From: Garcia nutans
Lineage: Eukaryota; Streptophyta; Magnoliopsida; Malpighiales; Euphorbiaceae
NCBI GenBank assembly: GCA_947685225.1
Contig: CANTUV010000024.1
Span: 26,740,001-26,804,000, forward strand
Length of the DNA stretch: 64,000 nt
Direction: 5' to 3'
This document shows positions 32,465 to 44,937 of this stretch, one piece after another. The translations under genes and the position numbers were made by a program. Under the pieces are notes generated by a model. The model ran no database searches, was not told the origin of the DNA, and saw only the letters and a list, made by a program, of their open reading frames with translations. Numbering within the stretch: position 1 is the stretch's first letter; each line of letters begins with the position of its first letter.

Positions 32465-33393
32465 TCTGAGCTAAAGAGAAAATTAGGGATGCAGTTTTAT
32501 TTTTAGAGCTGACTTCCTGAGAAAAAAGAGAGTTTTTGGCAGCCAAGAGTGAAGGTGAAGATTCAATTCATGCAAGATTTAATCCATGATTCGAGGATTG
32601 AAATGAAGAAACACAAATCGTTCATTATGGTTGTTTGAATTCTTTTACTTATTTCCTTTGTTTTGGTTTTTTTGTCATGAACATGAGCTAAACATTTTAT
32701 CTATCTAGATATTGATGAACCCTAGCTTTATTGTATGGATTGAATAATTCTTATTATATTAAATCATTATATTGAGTTGTTTTATCCATTTGATTCTTAA
32801 TTTCTTATTTCCAATTGATAATAGCATGCTTATTGATTGGTTGCAATTTTCATATTATTGACTTGAGAAAGCTTGATATAAACATAATGCTCATTAGGAT
32901 TGAGGGTTGATTGGAGTGCTAGAGATAGACTTATAAGACCCTTTGGTTTAAAGTTCCTTGCTCTTATTGCAAGATCTATTTAATTATGCTTGAGAAGAGA
33001 TTCCTAGCATTCTACTTAGTGATTAGAGATTAATTCACTTGAGAGAGGTTTTAATCTAATTTAGGGAAATGTCAATTCAGCTCTATTATTTGACTTAATT
33101 CAATTGATATTCATAAATGCTTTTTATGGCTAGGGGGATTCAATATCTGGATAGTATTTTCATCATCAACTTTTGTTGCACAATATTCAATTTTTCTTCA
33201 CTTTAGTTTATTAAGTAATTCATCTTTTATTTTAATCATCACACAAACTATTGATTCGCTAAACAACAGTTGAAATTTACACTAATATTTGACCTTGTCC
33301 CAGTGGAATGATAACATACTTGCTTTTTTATTACTTGAGCAATCCGTGCACTTGCGGTATCACTGCGATAGCATAAATTTGCCATCAAGTTTT

Positions 33394-33411
33394 TTGCACC
33401 GTTGCTGGGGA
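33394..33411 (+). other. Primer-binding site of Athila (tRNA-Asp type, decayed)
   Basis: TTGCACCGTTGCTGGGGA resembles the TGGCGCCGTTGCCGGGGA site of Athila elements with a few changes, shortly after the LTR end. Confidence 0.7.
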
Positions 33412-33524
33412 CAATGGTTTTGAATATTAGTAATATAATCAAGACTGTTAATTTAGTTTTTATTTTATTTGTTTAACATTAGTTCTTTCTTGTTGATTGT
33501 CATTCTAGGTACTTCTTCCCATTT

Positions 33525-34294
33525 ATGACCCGAGCTAGCTCTTCCCAATTATTTGAATTAGATCAAGAGCTAGAGAGAACATTGAGGAGACAACAAAAGG
33601 AAGAAGGGGAAGCAGTTTTGGCAAAAATGGAACCAAACTTTGAAGATCTCAGCTCAGAAGGAGAACTGGAAGTGATGGAAGAAAATGAGCCAAGGACAAT
33701 GCAGAAATTTGCTAGGCCCACTCTTTATGGGGCTGATTTGAGCGTACAGAGACTAGTAGTTGCTACAAACAAATTTGAGATAAAAACAAATATAATTCAA
33801 ATATAATTCAGCTGCCTCAACATCAACAAGCTGCCCCTCCAAGAAAGAGCAATTCAGAGGAAATGATGGAGAATTTTAGAGCAGCTTCGAAAACCAGATT
33901 TCAATCAACAGAAACTACCCTTAGAAATTAGGAAGCCTTCATTCACAATTTGGAAAATTAGGTGGGGTAAATTTTCCAAGTTACTCAGTGAACGACCACA
34001 AGGGAGTTTACCTAGCAATACTGAGGCAAACCCGAAGGAGCAGCTGAAGACAATTACTCTAAGCAGTGGAAAGGAAATTAAGGGTGGTGTGGTTGAAAAA
34101 GAAGCTGAGTCACAAGCAAAAGAGGTTGAGACACAAAAAGAAGAAGAAGATAACCCTAATGTCGCTTCGTGTGAGAAGGTTGTAGTGGGAAATGAGAAAG
34201 CAAATCAACCTCAAGAACCCAGTCCAGTAGTGAAGGAATACCGACCTCGAGTGCCATATCCAGCAAGGTTGGATAAGGACAAGATGGATGCTTA
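33525..34294 (+). pseudogene. gag: Athila gag remnant
   Basis: The first frame (33525-33806) has a charged N-terminus (ELDQELERTLRRQQKEE) and a NEPRTMQKFARPT segment of the kind found at the start of Athila gag. After a deletion, 33960-34294 gives LSERPQGSLPSNTEA, KTITLSSGKEI and YRPRVPYPARLDK, the conserved gag/protease linker. The capsid core and zinc knuckle are missing, so most of gag is deleted. Confidence 0.75.
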
Positions 34295-34835
34295 GTTCAG
34301 TAAGTTACTTGAACTCTTTAAACAACTGCACATTAATATTCCATTTGTTGAAGCTCTATTGCAGACGCCCAAATATGCTAAATTTTTGAAAGATATCCTT
34401 TCTAACAAAAGGAAACTTGAGGAAGTATCTCTGGTGCAATTGTTAGAAAAGAGTTTAGCGATTTTACAGAAGAGATTGCCTAAGAAATTAAAAGATCCTG
34501 GTAGTTTTATTATTCCATGTTTGATAGGTAATCTTGAAGTTCAAAGTGCATTGGCTGACTTGGGGGCTATCATAAGTGTTATGCCCTACAAGATGTTTAA
34601 AGAGTTAGGTGTCGGAGAAGCTAAACCAACACTCATGACCATTCAACTTGCTAAAAAGTCAGTAATTCACCCTTATGGCATTATAGACGATGTGTTGGTA
34701 AAAGTCTGGGATTTCATTTTCCCCAATGATTTTGTTGTCATTGACGTAGATGAGGATATGGATGTTTCGCTTATCCTTGGTAGGCCATTTTTAATACAGC
34801 TCGTGCCCTTATCGATGCCCATGATGGCCCATTGA
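34295..34835 (+). pseudogene. Athila protease region
   Basis: A 158-codon frame from 34359. YAKFLKDILSNKRKLEE is followed by FIIPCLIGNLEVQSALADLG, where the retropepsin active site reads ALADLGA rather than the aspartic protease signature D-[ST]-G. Athila elements normally carry DLGA here. The LILGRPFL flap/substrate region is present at about residues 139-146. It loses frame at about 34800. Confidence 0.8.
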
Positions 34836-36027
34836 CCTTAAGAGTGGGAAATGAGAAAGTTATTTTTAATATACATTATGCTATGAAAGACCCACTTACA
34901 CTCAATAAGGTGGATTCATGCAATGATATCATTGAGCTTGAAACATTAAATTATGTTATTGACGTTCTTTCCAAGGATCCCTTTGAGTTGTGTTTATTAT
35001 AGGATAATGTTGAGGATCAAGAAGCACTGGAGCAACTTGCTTATCTTGAAGCTAGCAAATGGTTTAAGAGTCGGTCATATGAAACCATTGAAATGCCAAA
35101 AGAACAGAAGCTGTGACCATCTATGATTGATCCATACAATTTAGAACTCAAGATTCTTCCAGACATCTTGAGTATGGATTCCTGGGAGAGGAGAATAAAT
35201 TGCCAATTATTTTGAGTTCCCACCTATCTTCTGAGAAGAAGGTAAGACTCATTGAGTTATTACAAAAACATAAGCAGTTTATAGCTTGGAAGATAGCATA
35301 CATCAAGGGTATTAGTCCATCCTATTGCACTCACAAAATACTGATGGAGGATGAATTTAAGCCAGTGGTGCAACCACAATGAAGACTAAACCCTAAGGTG
35401 AAAGAAGTGGTTAAAGCTGAAGTAATCAAGCTACTTGATGCTAGAATTATATATCCAATTTTGGATAGATCTTGGGTGAGCCTGATTCAAGTAGTACCAA
35501 AGAAAGGAGGGACAACGGTGGTTCTTAATGAAAATAATGAGCTAATCCCAACAAGAACAATTACCGGTTGGAGGGTTTGCATCGACTACTGGAAGTTGAA
35601 TGATGCAACTAGGAAGGACCATTTTCCTTTTCCCTTCATTTATTAGATGTTGGAGAGATTATCCATGCATGAGTATTACTGCTTTTTGGATGGCCTTTCA
35701 GGCTACTTCCAAATTCCTATTCCCCTAGAAGACTAAGAGAAAACTACATTCACCTGCCCATATGGGATATTCGCATATCGAAGGAAGCCATTTGGATTGT
35801 GCAACGCACCTGAAACTTTTCAAAGGTGCATGGTGGCAATCTTAGATGAGCTCATTGAGGATATTATGGAGATGTTCATGGATGATTTCTCAATTTATGG
35901 CAGCTCGTTTGAAGGTTGTTTGAAAAATCTTGAGAGGGTCTTGATAAGATGTGAGGAAACAAACCTGGTACTTAATTGGGAAAAATATCATTTCATGGTT
36001 CAAGAAGGAATCATGTTGGGACAAAAG
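34836..36027 (+). pseudogene. Athila reverse transcriptase, N-terminal and palm parts
   Basis: Broken frames 35200-35382, 35398-35646 and 35797-36027. Motifs: HKQFIAWKI, YCTHKILME, VKAEVIKLLDARIIYPI, VPKKGGTTVV, WRVCIDYWKLNDATRKDHFP, FLDGLSGYFQIPI, PFGLCNAPETFQRCM and MFMDDFSIYG (a catalytic FMDD in place of the usual FVDD). Several TGG-to-TAG/TGA and CGA/CAA-to-stop changes interrupt it. At 36027 the copia LTR begins, and the RT continues at 50621 with GIEVDQAK. Confidence 0.9.
36023..36027. other. Copia target-site duplication (left, AAAAG)
   Basis: AAAAG before the LTR against ATAAG at 50621-50625 (one mismatch). Joining the flanks restores continuous Athila RT sequence. Confidence 0.75.
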
Positions 36028-37378
36028 TGTTAGGAAATCAAGTAGATCACTGCAAACAAAACACGCAGCGGAAAAAAATTTTTGATCTTTGATTTCCCAT
36101 CAGGATCCATGCTGTTCGTTTAATTCGACAAAAGTGTTCAAAGAACTAACCTGTTGATGATTCGAAATCACAGTTTGGAAGAGATGCCTCGATCGTGAAA
36201 CACCCTCTATCGTGTATCCACACGAATGCTACCATTTGGAGTGCTAGCTCTCTGCAACAGCGAAGGCTGAAAAAATGTTTTCTCTAAAACGTATTAGGGT
36301 TTCTATTTCGTTCTATTTTTATTTTCTAAAGTTACCTATATAAAGACTTAACGTCTGGAGTGAATATAATAACTCCAGAATCCAATTCGAAATTGGATAA
36401 GGTAAGTCAAATTCAGAATCCAAATCTAATTAGGATTCTTAATATATTATCTAATAATATATATATATAAAAGAAAATAATAACAATAATAAATATTAAT
36501 ATCTAATATTAATATTATTAATATTATATCCAGCCCAAAGCGCATTCTTGTGTGTGACCCGATAGGCCCATATTAATTGGCAGTCAATTTAATCTCTATT
36601 AAACCAACAAGTCATAATTGGCCTCTAGCAAGGCATTACAACTACCCAATTAATATAAGGAATGTCCAATTTGCCTAATAATAGTACATGCATTAATCCC
36701 TTTGTCACACGATATCTAGCTTGAACATAAGTCATGGTCAACGTCATACTTATATTGTCCAAACTTATGATTACTCGATCTCCAAGTAGACTAATAAAAA
36801 AAATGAAATTGATCACACTATCAATTCATTTGAGCACAGTCATGCATTTCACAGTCTCACTTATCGAGGGGCCCAAAAGATATCTCTCTCAAAGAGAGGG
36901 ACAAATTCTATCTTGATTGTTCATTATCCTCTACATAATTTCTATCATATATGATCATAACCTTTATTACTATCCAGTTACGGATATTGTTTGATCATGT
37001 CAAAATATAATAGTCCTTATATTGGAAACTATGACAATCTCAAGTCAAAGAATTAATACATAACTATCATGAGATTTACTTATGACACTAACCCATGTAG
37101 TAATCTCATGATGGGTCTATCCAATACATTGTTTTCTAACAAGTATCTATGAAATTGATTTGTATCACTATACACATAATCATCTGAAGATTATCAAATC
37201 AATGTTCATACTGGTTAAGAATTATTTTTTTTTATCTCTATAACAATAATAAACCAGGGACAAATATCAAAATTGTGTAACATGCAAACAAACAATAACG
37301 ATAATAAAACCTCATTTATTAATAATGAATATATAACATAAAGATCCAAATAAATGGCCTAGGGCACATACACTAACA
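36028..37378 (-). repeat. Copia 3' LTR
   Basis: 1351 bp, TGTTAGTG to CCTAACA on the minus strand (TGTTAGG to ACTAACA on plus). Differs from the 5' LTR (49194-50620) by scattered substitutions, roughly 2-3% in the stretches I compared, and by lacking a 76-bp duplication. The LTR frame at 36734-36916 is not a gene. Confidence 0.92.
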
Positions 37379-37391
37379 ATCTCCCACTTGC
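37379..37391 (-). other. Polypurine tract of copia
   Basis: Minus strand CAAGTGGGAGATT lies directly before the 3' LTR, setting the element's orientation. Confidence 0.75.
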
Positions 37392-37398
37392 ACTAGGC

Positions 37399-37962
37399 CT
37401 ACAATTTTCTAAGACTCATAGATCTAGTGTGCTGATCAAGCTTGACCCGTGAGAGAGGCTTTGTTAATGGATCTGCTATGTTATCATTTGTGTCAACTTT
37501 GCATATCTTGATATCTCCTCTATCGATAATGTCTCGAATGAGGTGAAAACGCCTGAGTATATGCTTAGACATTTGATGAGATCTAGGCTCTTTTGCCTGT
37601 GCTATGGCACCATTGTTGTCACAATAAATGTCCACAGGATTTGCAATGCTAGGCACCACTCCTAGCTCAGTGATGAATTTCTTCAACCAAACTGCTTCCT
37701 TAGCTGCATCTGATGCTGCTATATACTCAGCCTCTGTTGTAGAATCAGCCACAGTGCTTTGTTTTGAACTCTTCCAACTAACAGCTCCACCATTCAATGT
37801 CAATACAAAACCTGACTGCGATCTAAAATCATCTATGTCAGTTTGGAAACTAGCATCTGTGCAACAATTTACAACTAGCACATCTTCCAAAAACCAAGAA
37901 TACATCTTTAGTCCTTCGAAGGTACTTAAGAATATTCTTGACAGCTGTCCAGTGACCTTCAC
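37399..37962 (-). pseudogene. Copia RNase H
   Basis: Ty1/copia RNase H: CTDASFQTDIDDFRSQSG (first catalytic Asp), AVSWKSSKQSTVADSTTEAE (catalytic Glu), YCDNNGAIAQAKEPRSHQMS (third Asp) and a KVDTNDNIADPLTKPL ending. The polyprotein ends near 37399. Frame is preserved over 187 codons. Upstream junction to RT has lost frame at about 37963-38083. Confidence 0.92.
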
Positions 37963-39001
37963 CAGGATCAGCTTAAAATCTACTAGTTGCGCTTAATGGA
38001 TATGAGACATCTGGTCTAGTACGTAACATGGCATACATAATAGATCCTATAGCAGAAGCATAAGGAATCTTATTCATTCCATCTCACTCATCAAATGTCA
38101 TAGGACATTGACTCTTGCTGAGATGAATGCCATGAGACATAGGTAAGAATCCCTTTTTGGAATCTTGCATGTTGAACCTCTTCAACACTTTATCTATGTA
38201 TGTACTTTGACTCAGGCCAATTATCCTTCTAGATCTATCTCTATAGATCTTTATACCAAGGATATAGGCAGCCTCACCTAAGTCTTTCATTAAGAAAGAA
38301 TTCCCTAACCAAGTCTTAACCTTTTGCAAGGTAGGGATATCATTCCCAATGAGTAATATGTCATCCACATATAAGACTAAAAACACTACTGCACTCCCAC
38401 TAACCATCTTGTAAACACAAGGTTCATCTTCATTCTTGATGAAACCAAAGTTCCTAACTGTTTCATCAAAACGAAGATTCCAGCTTCAAGATGCTTGCTT
38501 CAATCCATAAATGGATCTTTGAAGCTTGCAAACCTTTGTAGAATTCTCAGGATTTACAAAACCCTCAGGTTGTGTCATATACACATCCTCAAGCAAGTTT
38601 CAATTAAGGAAAGCGGTTTTGACATCCATTTGCCATATCTCATCATCATAGTATGCTGCAATGGCAATGAGAATTCTAACAGACTTAAGCATAGCAACTG
38701 GTGAAAAGGTTTCATCATAGTCTATACCATGAGTTTGCTTGAAACCTTTTGCAACAAGCCTTGCTTTATAGGTCTGCACATTCCCATCCATGTCAGTTTT
38801 CTTCTTGAAAACCCATTTGCAACCAATAGTCTTAATACCCTCTGGAGGATCAATTAAAGACCAAACTTGGTTGTCAAACATAGATTGCATCTCAGATTTC
38901 ATGGCTCCAAGCCATTTGTCTGAATCTGGACCTGACACAGCTTCTTGATAGGTAGTAGGCTCATCTTGATCTACGAGCATTACTTCACTATCATCAGTCA
39001 T
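37963..39001 (-). pseudogene. Copia reverse transcriptase
   Basis: Two main frames. 39001-38600 has the RT start (TYQEAVSGPDSDKWLGAMKS, IKTIGCKWVFKKK, YKARLVAKGFKQTHGIDYDE, FSPVAMLKSVRILIAIAAYY, WQMDVKTAFLN). 38407-38084 has the catalytic LYVDDILLIGND and LGEAAYILGIKIYRD. Frameshifts fall at about 38410-38600. The tandem-duplication breakpoint (38746-38751) lies inside the YKARLVAKGF codons. Confidence 0.92.
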
Positions 39002-40414
39002 AAGAAATCCATATCTCTCTGGCTAACGATGTGTCCTATCAGACCTGCGAGGGATTTGTGTTACATCTTCAGACTCCACAACTATTTGTGGTTCTGAAAT
39101 AGGCTCTATAGACTGCTCAATGATTTCTTGTGGTACTTGAGTTTCCTCAAGTTCTACTATACTCCCACTAGTTCTCTTAGAAAGAAATTCCTTTTCCAAA
39201 AAGATCCCATTTCGAGCAACAAACACTTTGTTCTCTGAAGGAGTATAGAAATAGTATCCTTTAGTTTCCTAAGGATACCCCACAAAATTACATTTGATAG
39301 ACTTTAGAGCTAACTTATCTGAAACTGGTATTTTCACATAAGCTTCACAACCCCAAATCTTAAGAAAAGACAAACTAGGTGTCTTACCTGTCCATATCTC
39401 ATATGGTGTCTTTTCAACCGCCTTAGATGGTACACGGTTCAGAATGAATGCAGCTGTCTCCAAGGCATGACCCCAAAAAGATAAAGGAAGATCCGCTTGA
39501 CTCATCATTGATCGAACCATATCTAATAGAGTTCGATTTCTCCTTTCAGAAACTCCATTCCACTGTGGAGTTCATGGAGGAGTCAGTTGTGAAACAATTC
39601 CACAATCCCTTAGATGATCATCAAACTCTTGGCTCAAATATTCACCACCTCGATCTGATTGAAGTTGCTTAATTGTTTTACCAAGTTGATTTTGTACTTC
39701 ATTTTGAAAAGTTCTAAACATTTCAAAAGACTCATGCTTATGTTTCATTAGGTAGACATAGCCATACCTACTGAAATCATCAGTAAAAGTAATGAAGTAT
39801 CGAAATCCTCCTCTGGCACTAATGCTGAAAGGACCACATACATCTGTATGTATCAAGCCCAATAAATCATTAGCCCTTTCACTATGCCCAGTAAAAGGAT
39901 CCTTTGTCATCTTACCAAGCAAACAAGACTCACATGTTTCAAATGATTCAAAATCAAATGAATCTAATAATCCATCTTGATGGAGCTTAGAAATGCGTTT
40001 CTCATTGATATGGCTAAGGCGACAATGCCATAAATAAGTAGGGTTTAACTCATTTGGCTTAGTTCTCTTAGAAGTTATGTTATAGATATCATTACCATTA
40101 GAATCATCAAGATTAAGGATATAAAGGCCATTATAAGAATTTGCAATACCATAAAGCAAATCATTTTTATCAAAAATAGAACATTTCTTATTCTTAATAA
40201 AAAATGAATAACCTTCATCATCCAAAACAGATACTGAAATAAGATTCCTACTCATAGTAGGAACATAAAAGCAATTGTTCAAAATTAACAAAAACCCATT
40301 GGGCATAACAAGTTCATAAGTTCCTACAGCTATAGCAGCAACTCTTGCTCTATTGCCAACACGTAGGTCCACTTCGTCCTTCTTCAGCATCCTACTCCTT
40401 TTGAGTCCCTGCAT
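39002..40414 (-). pseudogene. Copia integrase, copy 1
   Basis: The zinc-binding HHCC region starts LWHCRLSHINEKRISKLH and continues CESCLLGKMTK. The catalytic core has HTDVCGPF, SDRGGEYL and, after a break near 39570, the remaining motif with NRTLLDMVRSMMSQ. The C-terminal part spans 39520-39269 (WGHALETAAFILNRVPSKAV, GCEAYVKIPVSDKLALKSIK) and 39226-39023. Stops near 39270, 39570 and 39022 make it defective, unlike copy 2. Confidence 0.92.
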
Positions 40415-40655
40415 ATTTGTACAAATATGAGATCCACATCCGGTATCTAATACCTAGGAAGAAGGAATAGATAAATTAATTTCTATAACATAAATACCTG
40501 AAGATGTAGTCGCACTACCCTTCAACTTCTTTAACTCATCCAAATAGAGTTGACAATTTCTCTTCCAATGCCCAGGCTTGTTGCAATGGAAACAAGTCCC
40601 TTCCTTAGAAACTTTAGCCTTAGGTTCAGGTTTTGGTTTAACTTGTCCCTTGGAC
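40415..40655 (-). pseudogene. Copia gag zinc knuckle and protease start, copy 1, truncated
   Basis: Contains CFHCNKPGHWKRNC, the CCHC zinc knuckle. A stop (TGG to TAG) at about 40456 precedes the protease VLDTGCGSHIC. The gag N-terminus is missing because 1755 bp are deleted; at 40655/40656 the sequence jumps to leader DNA. Confidence 0.9.
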
Positions 40656-40815
40656 TCCCGCTGGCCGGTCAGCGGGCGGGGTTCCGAAGGGGCAGCGCCC
40701 CTCGAAGCCAAACAGAAACGTTAATCTCATTAATATTTTTCTTTGGCGAAACCCTAAAACAGAAATGTTAATCTCATTAACCTTCTTACTGTTTTATTTC
40801 GAATATGTACAACCC
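40656..40815 (-). repeat. Copia leader fragment, copy 1
   Basis: Matches 48586-48745 almost base for base, including the GC-rich hairpins. Joined on one side to gag and on the other (40815/40816) to Athila integrase. Confidence 0.9.
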
Positions 40816-41898
40816 AAAAGCGATCATAAGTGATAGGGGTACTCACTTTTGTAACGCTCGGCTTGAGAAAGTTTTCAAAAGGCTAGGTGTTACACATAGG
40901 TTTTCTACTCCTTACCATCCCTAAACTAGTGGCCAAGTTGAGAATACGAATAGAGAAATAAAAAGATCCTTGAAAAAACTATAGAGCTATCCCGAAAGGA
41001 TTGGTCTGAGAAAGTAGACAATGCTCTATGGGCCTTTAGGACTGCATTCAAAACTCCATTGGGTACTACACCATTTAGGCTAGTATATGAAAAGGCTTGT
41101 CACTTACCTGTGGAGATTGAACATAATGCTTATTGGGCTATAAAATAGATTAACCTTGATCTAGCTAGTGCAGGTGACAGGAGGAAATTGCAGATCAATG
41201 AGCTGGATGAATGGAGATTACAAGCTTATGACAATGCAAGAATGCACAAGTGCAGACTAAGAGATGGCATGATGATCACATTAAGGAACAGAAAGAGTTT
41301 CAAGTTGGCAATTAGGTATCATTGTACAATTTGAGACTTTGACTTTTTCCAAATAAGTTGAAATCAAGATCGTCTGGTCCATTTATAGTGAAAGAAGTTT
41401 TTCCCTATGGGACAATTGAAATTACTCACCTAGAGAAAGGAAATTTTAAGGTTAATGGGCAAAGGCTTAAACTGTATTTAGGGGGGACTTGAGTGAGTTG
41501 AAAGAGGTTTTATACCTCTAAGACTAAAGATGAACCAATCCTAAACGTCAAACTAGTACGACGTTAAAGAAGCGCTGGGTGGAGGCAACCCACTATTTTA
41601 TTTATTTCGATATTTGTTTCTTTAATTTTCATGTTTTTGTTTATTTTGTTGGTTTTTGATTCTTCTATCATTGGTTGGTGGTGTGTTTGCCTTGAATTCA
41701 TTTGAATTTGTAGAGAGAAATTTTCTTTTGAGGGGTAACTTGAGCTTATTTAGGGACACGCCCGTGTGAGTGAGCGTGCCATTAATTTTAAGAGACGGTA
41801 GCCATGACACGACCAGTGACACCCCTGTGTCACTGGATGTATCATTTAGATGGCACCACAGTAGCTACAATATGCCTAGTGACATGGCCGTGTCAGTG
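40816..41898 (+). pseudogene. Athila integrase C-terminal part and post-pol region, copy 1
   Basis: Duplicate of 51936-53019. It starts within the core at KAIISDRGTHFCNARLEKVF, continues through GQVENTNREIKRSL with stops, and then the post-pol region including GGAGGCAACCCACT and a CGTGTC motif array at 41755-41893. Confidence 0.88.
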
Positions 41899-42439
41899 TG
41901 TAACACCCCGATACTCCATATAAGTACTATACATATACCTGGTATACATACAGTAAGTATATAAAGTATAAGGATGTCACTTTTCGATCCAATTTAAAAA
42001 CCTTTAACAGAGTTCAAACCACAATACATTCATTTAAAGAACATTTACAAAATCATTATACTTTTAATAATCTTACATACATATAATAATATTATCTTTA
42101 TCAAAACTTTATTTATACATATGAATATACTTCATCAGAAATACATCATAATTAAAAGTTATACATGTATGCATCACCCTCTAGTTGGTCTCGACAAACT
42201 CTTACTCTTCTTGTGGCATAACAAAAGACTTCATATCTTCCACCTAGTTACCTGCGCAATTACACATCCGCGCTAAGCCCGAGAGCTTAGTAGTACAAAT
42301 ATAAAATATAACCATACATTATAGAGATTCTAACATATAATGATATATTCATTCCATGTACCATTAGTTCTTATCATGTTTTTCCTTTTTAGTTGCACCT
42401 TTCATATATTTCGACCAATTTCATATATTATGTACGTAT

Positions 42440-42960
42440 ATACATATCATTATCACTAACCACAATTCATCACTAATACTCACAATTAATATATCAATAC
42501 ACACATTATATCTCATACTTCATAACATTATTTTATTCACAATTCACCAATCATGAATCACATTTCCAACAAAGGCAATCATTAACACCAACCACAATCC
42601 ATCACCAATACTCACAATCAATATATCAATACACACATTACATGTCATACTTCATAATATTGTTTTATTCACAATTCACCAATCATAAATCACATTTCCA
42701 ATAAAGGCAATCATTATTACCAACCACAATCCATCACCAATACTCACAATCAATATATCAATACACACACATTACATGTCATACTTCATAATATTGTTTT
42801 ATTCACAATTCACCAATCATAAATAACATTTCCAATAAAGGCAATCATTATTACCAACCACAATCCATCACTAATACTCACAATCAATATATCAATACAC
42901 ACACATTATATATCATACTTCATATCATTATTTCAATAATTATATCATCATCTATTATAC
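42440..42960. repeat. 132-bp tandem array inside solo LTR, copy 1
   Basis: Nearly four copies of a 132-134-bp AT-rich unit containing CACCAATACTCACAAT and ATATCAATACACAC. Anchors start at 42471, 42603, 42735 and 42869. Confidence 0.85.
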
Positions 42961-43009
42961 ACATTTAAAGTTTCTCAATATAGCCAACAACTATGGCATC
43001 ATATACGAA

Positions 43010-43375
43010 CTTTCCCCCAATCCCAGGGGTCCGCAGGAGGCAGATAAGCATGTATAAGACTATCAATAACAAACCTTCCCCCAACCAGGTCGGTAGTCGA
43101 AGATCGGTTGCCCAAACCCAGGGTCCGCATGGTTCCGCAGGAGGCAGATAGGAACGTATAAAATTATCAGTAATGTACCTTCCCTAACCAGGTCGGTAGT
43201 CCAAGATCGGTTGCACAAACCCAGGGTCCAAATGGTTCCGCAGGAGGCAGATATGTACGTATAATACTGACTGTATCAAACCTTTCCACAACCAGGTCGG
43301 TAGTCCAAGCTCGGTTGCCCAGCTCATGGGGTCCGCATGGTTCCGCAGGAGGCAGATAGGTTCGCTCATTTATAT
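43010..43375. repeat. GC-rich 117-bp tandem array inside solo LTR, copy 1
   Basis: Three to four copies of a unit with CCAACCAGGTCGGTAGTCC, AAGATCGGTTGCCC and CCGCATGGTTCCGCAGGAGG. Related arrays lie at 54128-54525 and, inverted, at 62965-63240. Open frames over it are not genes. Confidence 0.85.
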
Positions 43376-44819
43376 CTTTTAACATTACTTTCTCAATTCA
43401 TTTCCATCATTATCAAATAGGCAAACATGCCTCAATAATCTCATTTGTATAATCATAGCCATTCACAATGGCTTCTCATCACATTTCAATCCACATTATA
43501 GCAATTCACCTTTCCAACACACAATCATTCACATCATCATAACTCAGAACATTAGTTTCACATCTCTTTATGTCTCAATTCAAATTATACACTTCATAAT
43601 TCAAGCATACATAATCAATTTCATTGCACATGTATCTTAAATTCATTATCATATAAACCATATGTCCCTTTTTTTTCATTTCGATCCTTATTATCAACCA
43701 TGATAATATCACATTCCATCACTTCTCAAGACACATTAACACCATTCATTATTAAAACATTTATCATAACAAATTGCATTGCACATACCTTTTTGGATGA
43801 TCATTATAGCTTTCACACTATACAAACAATAACATTAGTCACATTGTATTAACAATATAGTAATTTACTTAACACATTTATACTAAATGTGTTAAGTCTC
43901 AAAATCATATAAAAGATTACATTTATGTAGGTTTGTACTTACCTCAAGAACTACTCCCATCAATCTATACATTTCCTTTTCCAAGAATTCTCCACATTTA
44001 GGTTAATGCAACCCAATCTCTTCAAAACCTAATCCAAAGATAATTATACCCATAAGAAAATAAGAATGATAATTAACTAGGGCAACCTCAACACATTACA
44101 CGTTCACCAACACGGGCGTGTTCATCAAATACTTTCTCACAATAGCTAACACACTCAAGGGACACGGCCAAGCTTGTGGCCGTGTCTCCCAATACATGCT
44201 CCAACACGGCCAAGACTCCCCTAGCTTGGCCATGTCTCTCAACCAAAATCAGGCAGTAGCAGACACGGGCAAGGGACACGGCCAAGCTAGTGACAGTGTC
44301 TCTCCAACTTGATCCAACACGACCGTGTCTCCTATCATCCTGGCCGTGTCTCACAAAGAATAAGGGTTTCAAACAAGGCAAAAATCATGTATTTTATGCA
44401 TTTCAACTACATTAAACCCAAATATACATCAATCATTCAATTCATCAACTCATACATATATATTAAATCTTTACTAACCAATTTCAATAATCCATCATCA
44501 TCCTCACAATTAACCATATTAACATCATCTAACTATCAATTCAACATATCTATAACTTTAATCTTTCATTAACATCACCATCACACACAAACCATATCAA
44601 ATCCAACTCAAACAATAGGAATCAATACAAAGAATTGAATACTTACTTGAATATCTTGTCAAATCTTCAATCTCTACCTTCAATTCTCTTAAAGCCCTAA
44701 GATTTTGATGTATATTATCACACCTCTCTATCTCTCTCTCTCTTTCGTGCAAGAACCAAAAGAAGAAGAAGAAGAAAGAAAATATCTTTTTTTCTTTTTC
44801 CTCTTCTCACGTTAACCAC

Positions 44820-44821
<2 letters not shown>

Positions 44822-44872
<51 letters not shown>
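44822..44872. repeat. ATA/TTA inverted microsatellite, copy 1
   Basis: About nine (ATA) followed by about eight (TTA) repeats, able to fold on itself. The copy-2 counterpart (about 55990-56041) has a different repeat number. Confidence 0.85.
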
Positions 44873-44874
<2 letters not shown>

Positions 44875-44937
44875 ATTATTTCTAAAAACCTCCACCACAC
44901 CCTTTCTTCTCTTGACTTTTCTTTTGCAACAAGCCTT

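Larger units (their letters stand above)
31961..33387 (+). repeat. Athila 5' LTR
   Basis: 1427 bp, TGATAAGTGTATAATTG to GCCATCA. U3 (about 500 bp) contains the CGTGTC repeat array (32155-32440) and a TATA box (32458-32464). The 3' LTR is collinear but lacks an internal block of about 0.4 kb (equivalent to about 32655-33060). Confidence 0.85.
38752..44926. repeat. Tandem segmental duplication, copy 1 (6175 bp, internally deleted)
   Basis: Copy 1 of the 11,164-bp unit at 44927-56090. Order: copia RT/INT/gag (38752-40655), copia leader (40656-40815), Athila integrase to post-pol (40816-41898) and solo LTR (41899-44926). It lacks the equivalents of 46831-48585 and 48746-51935. The breakpoint CTTTTG occurs at 38746-38751, 44921-44926 and 56085-56090. 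Identity to copy 2 is high (about 99% by eye in the integrase part). Confidence 0.9.
41899..44926 (-). mobile_element. Solo LTR, copy 1 (right end missing)
   Basis: Duplicate of 53020-56090. It starts TGTAACACCCCG after CAGTG, and lacks the last about 148 bp because the duplication breakpoint falls inside it. About 40 bp present at 54134-54180 in copy 2 are missing near 43018. Sub-repeats as in copy 2: the 132-bp array (42440-42960), the GC-rich 117-bp array (43010-43375), the CGTGTC array (44100-44350) and an ATA/TTA microsatellite (44822-44872). Confidence 0.88.

Noticed and set aside
39448..39980. Plus-strand frames antisense to the copia integrase (also 45623-45847 and 45967-46155)
   Set aside because: Shadows of the real minus-strand integrase. 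Their apparent conservation is explained by the duplication.
43167..43385. Minus-strand frames over the GC-rich array (also 54086-54546)
   Set aside because: The same peptide repeats with the 117-bp period in several frames. No coding signature.
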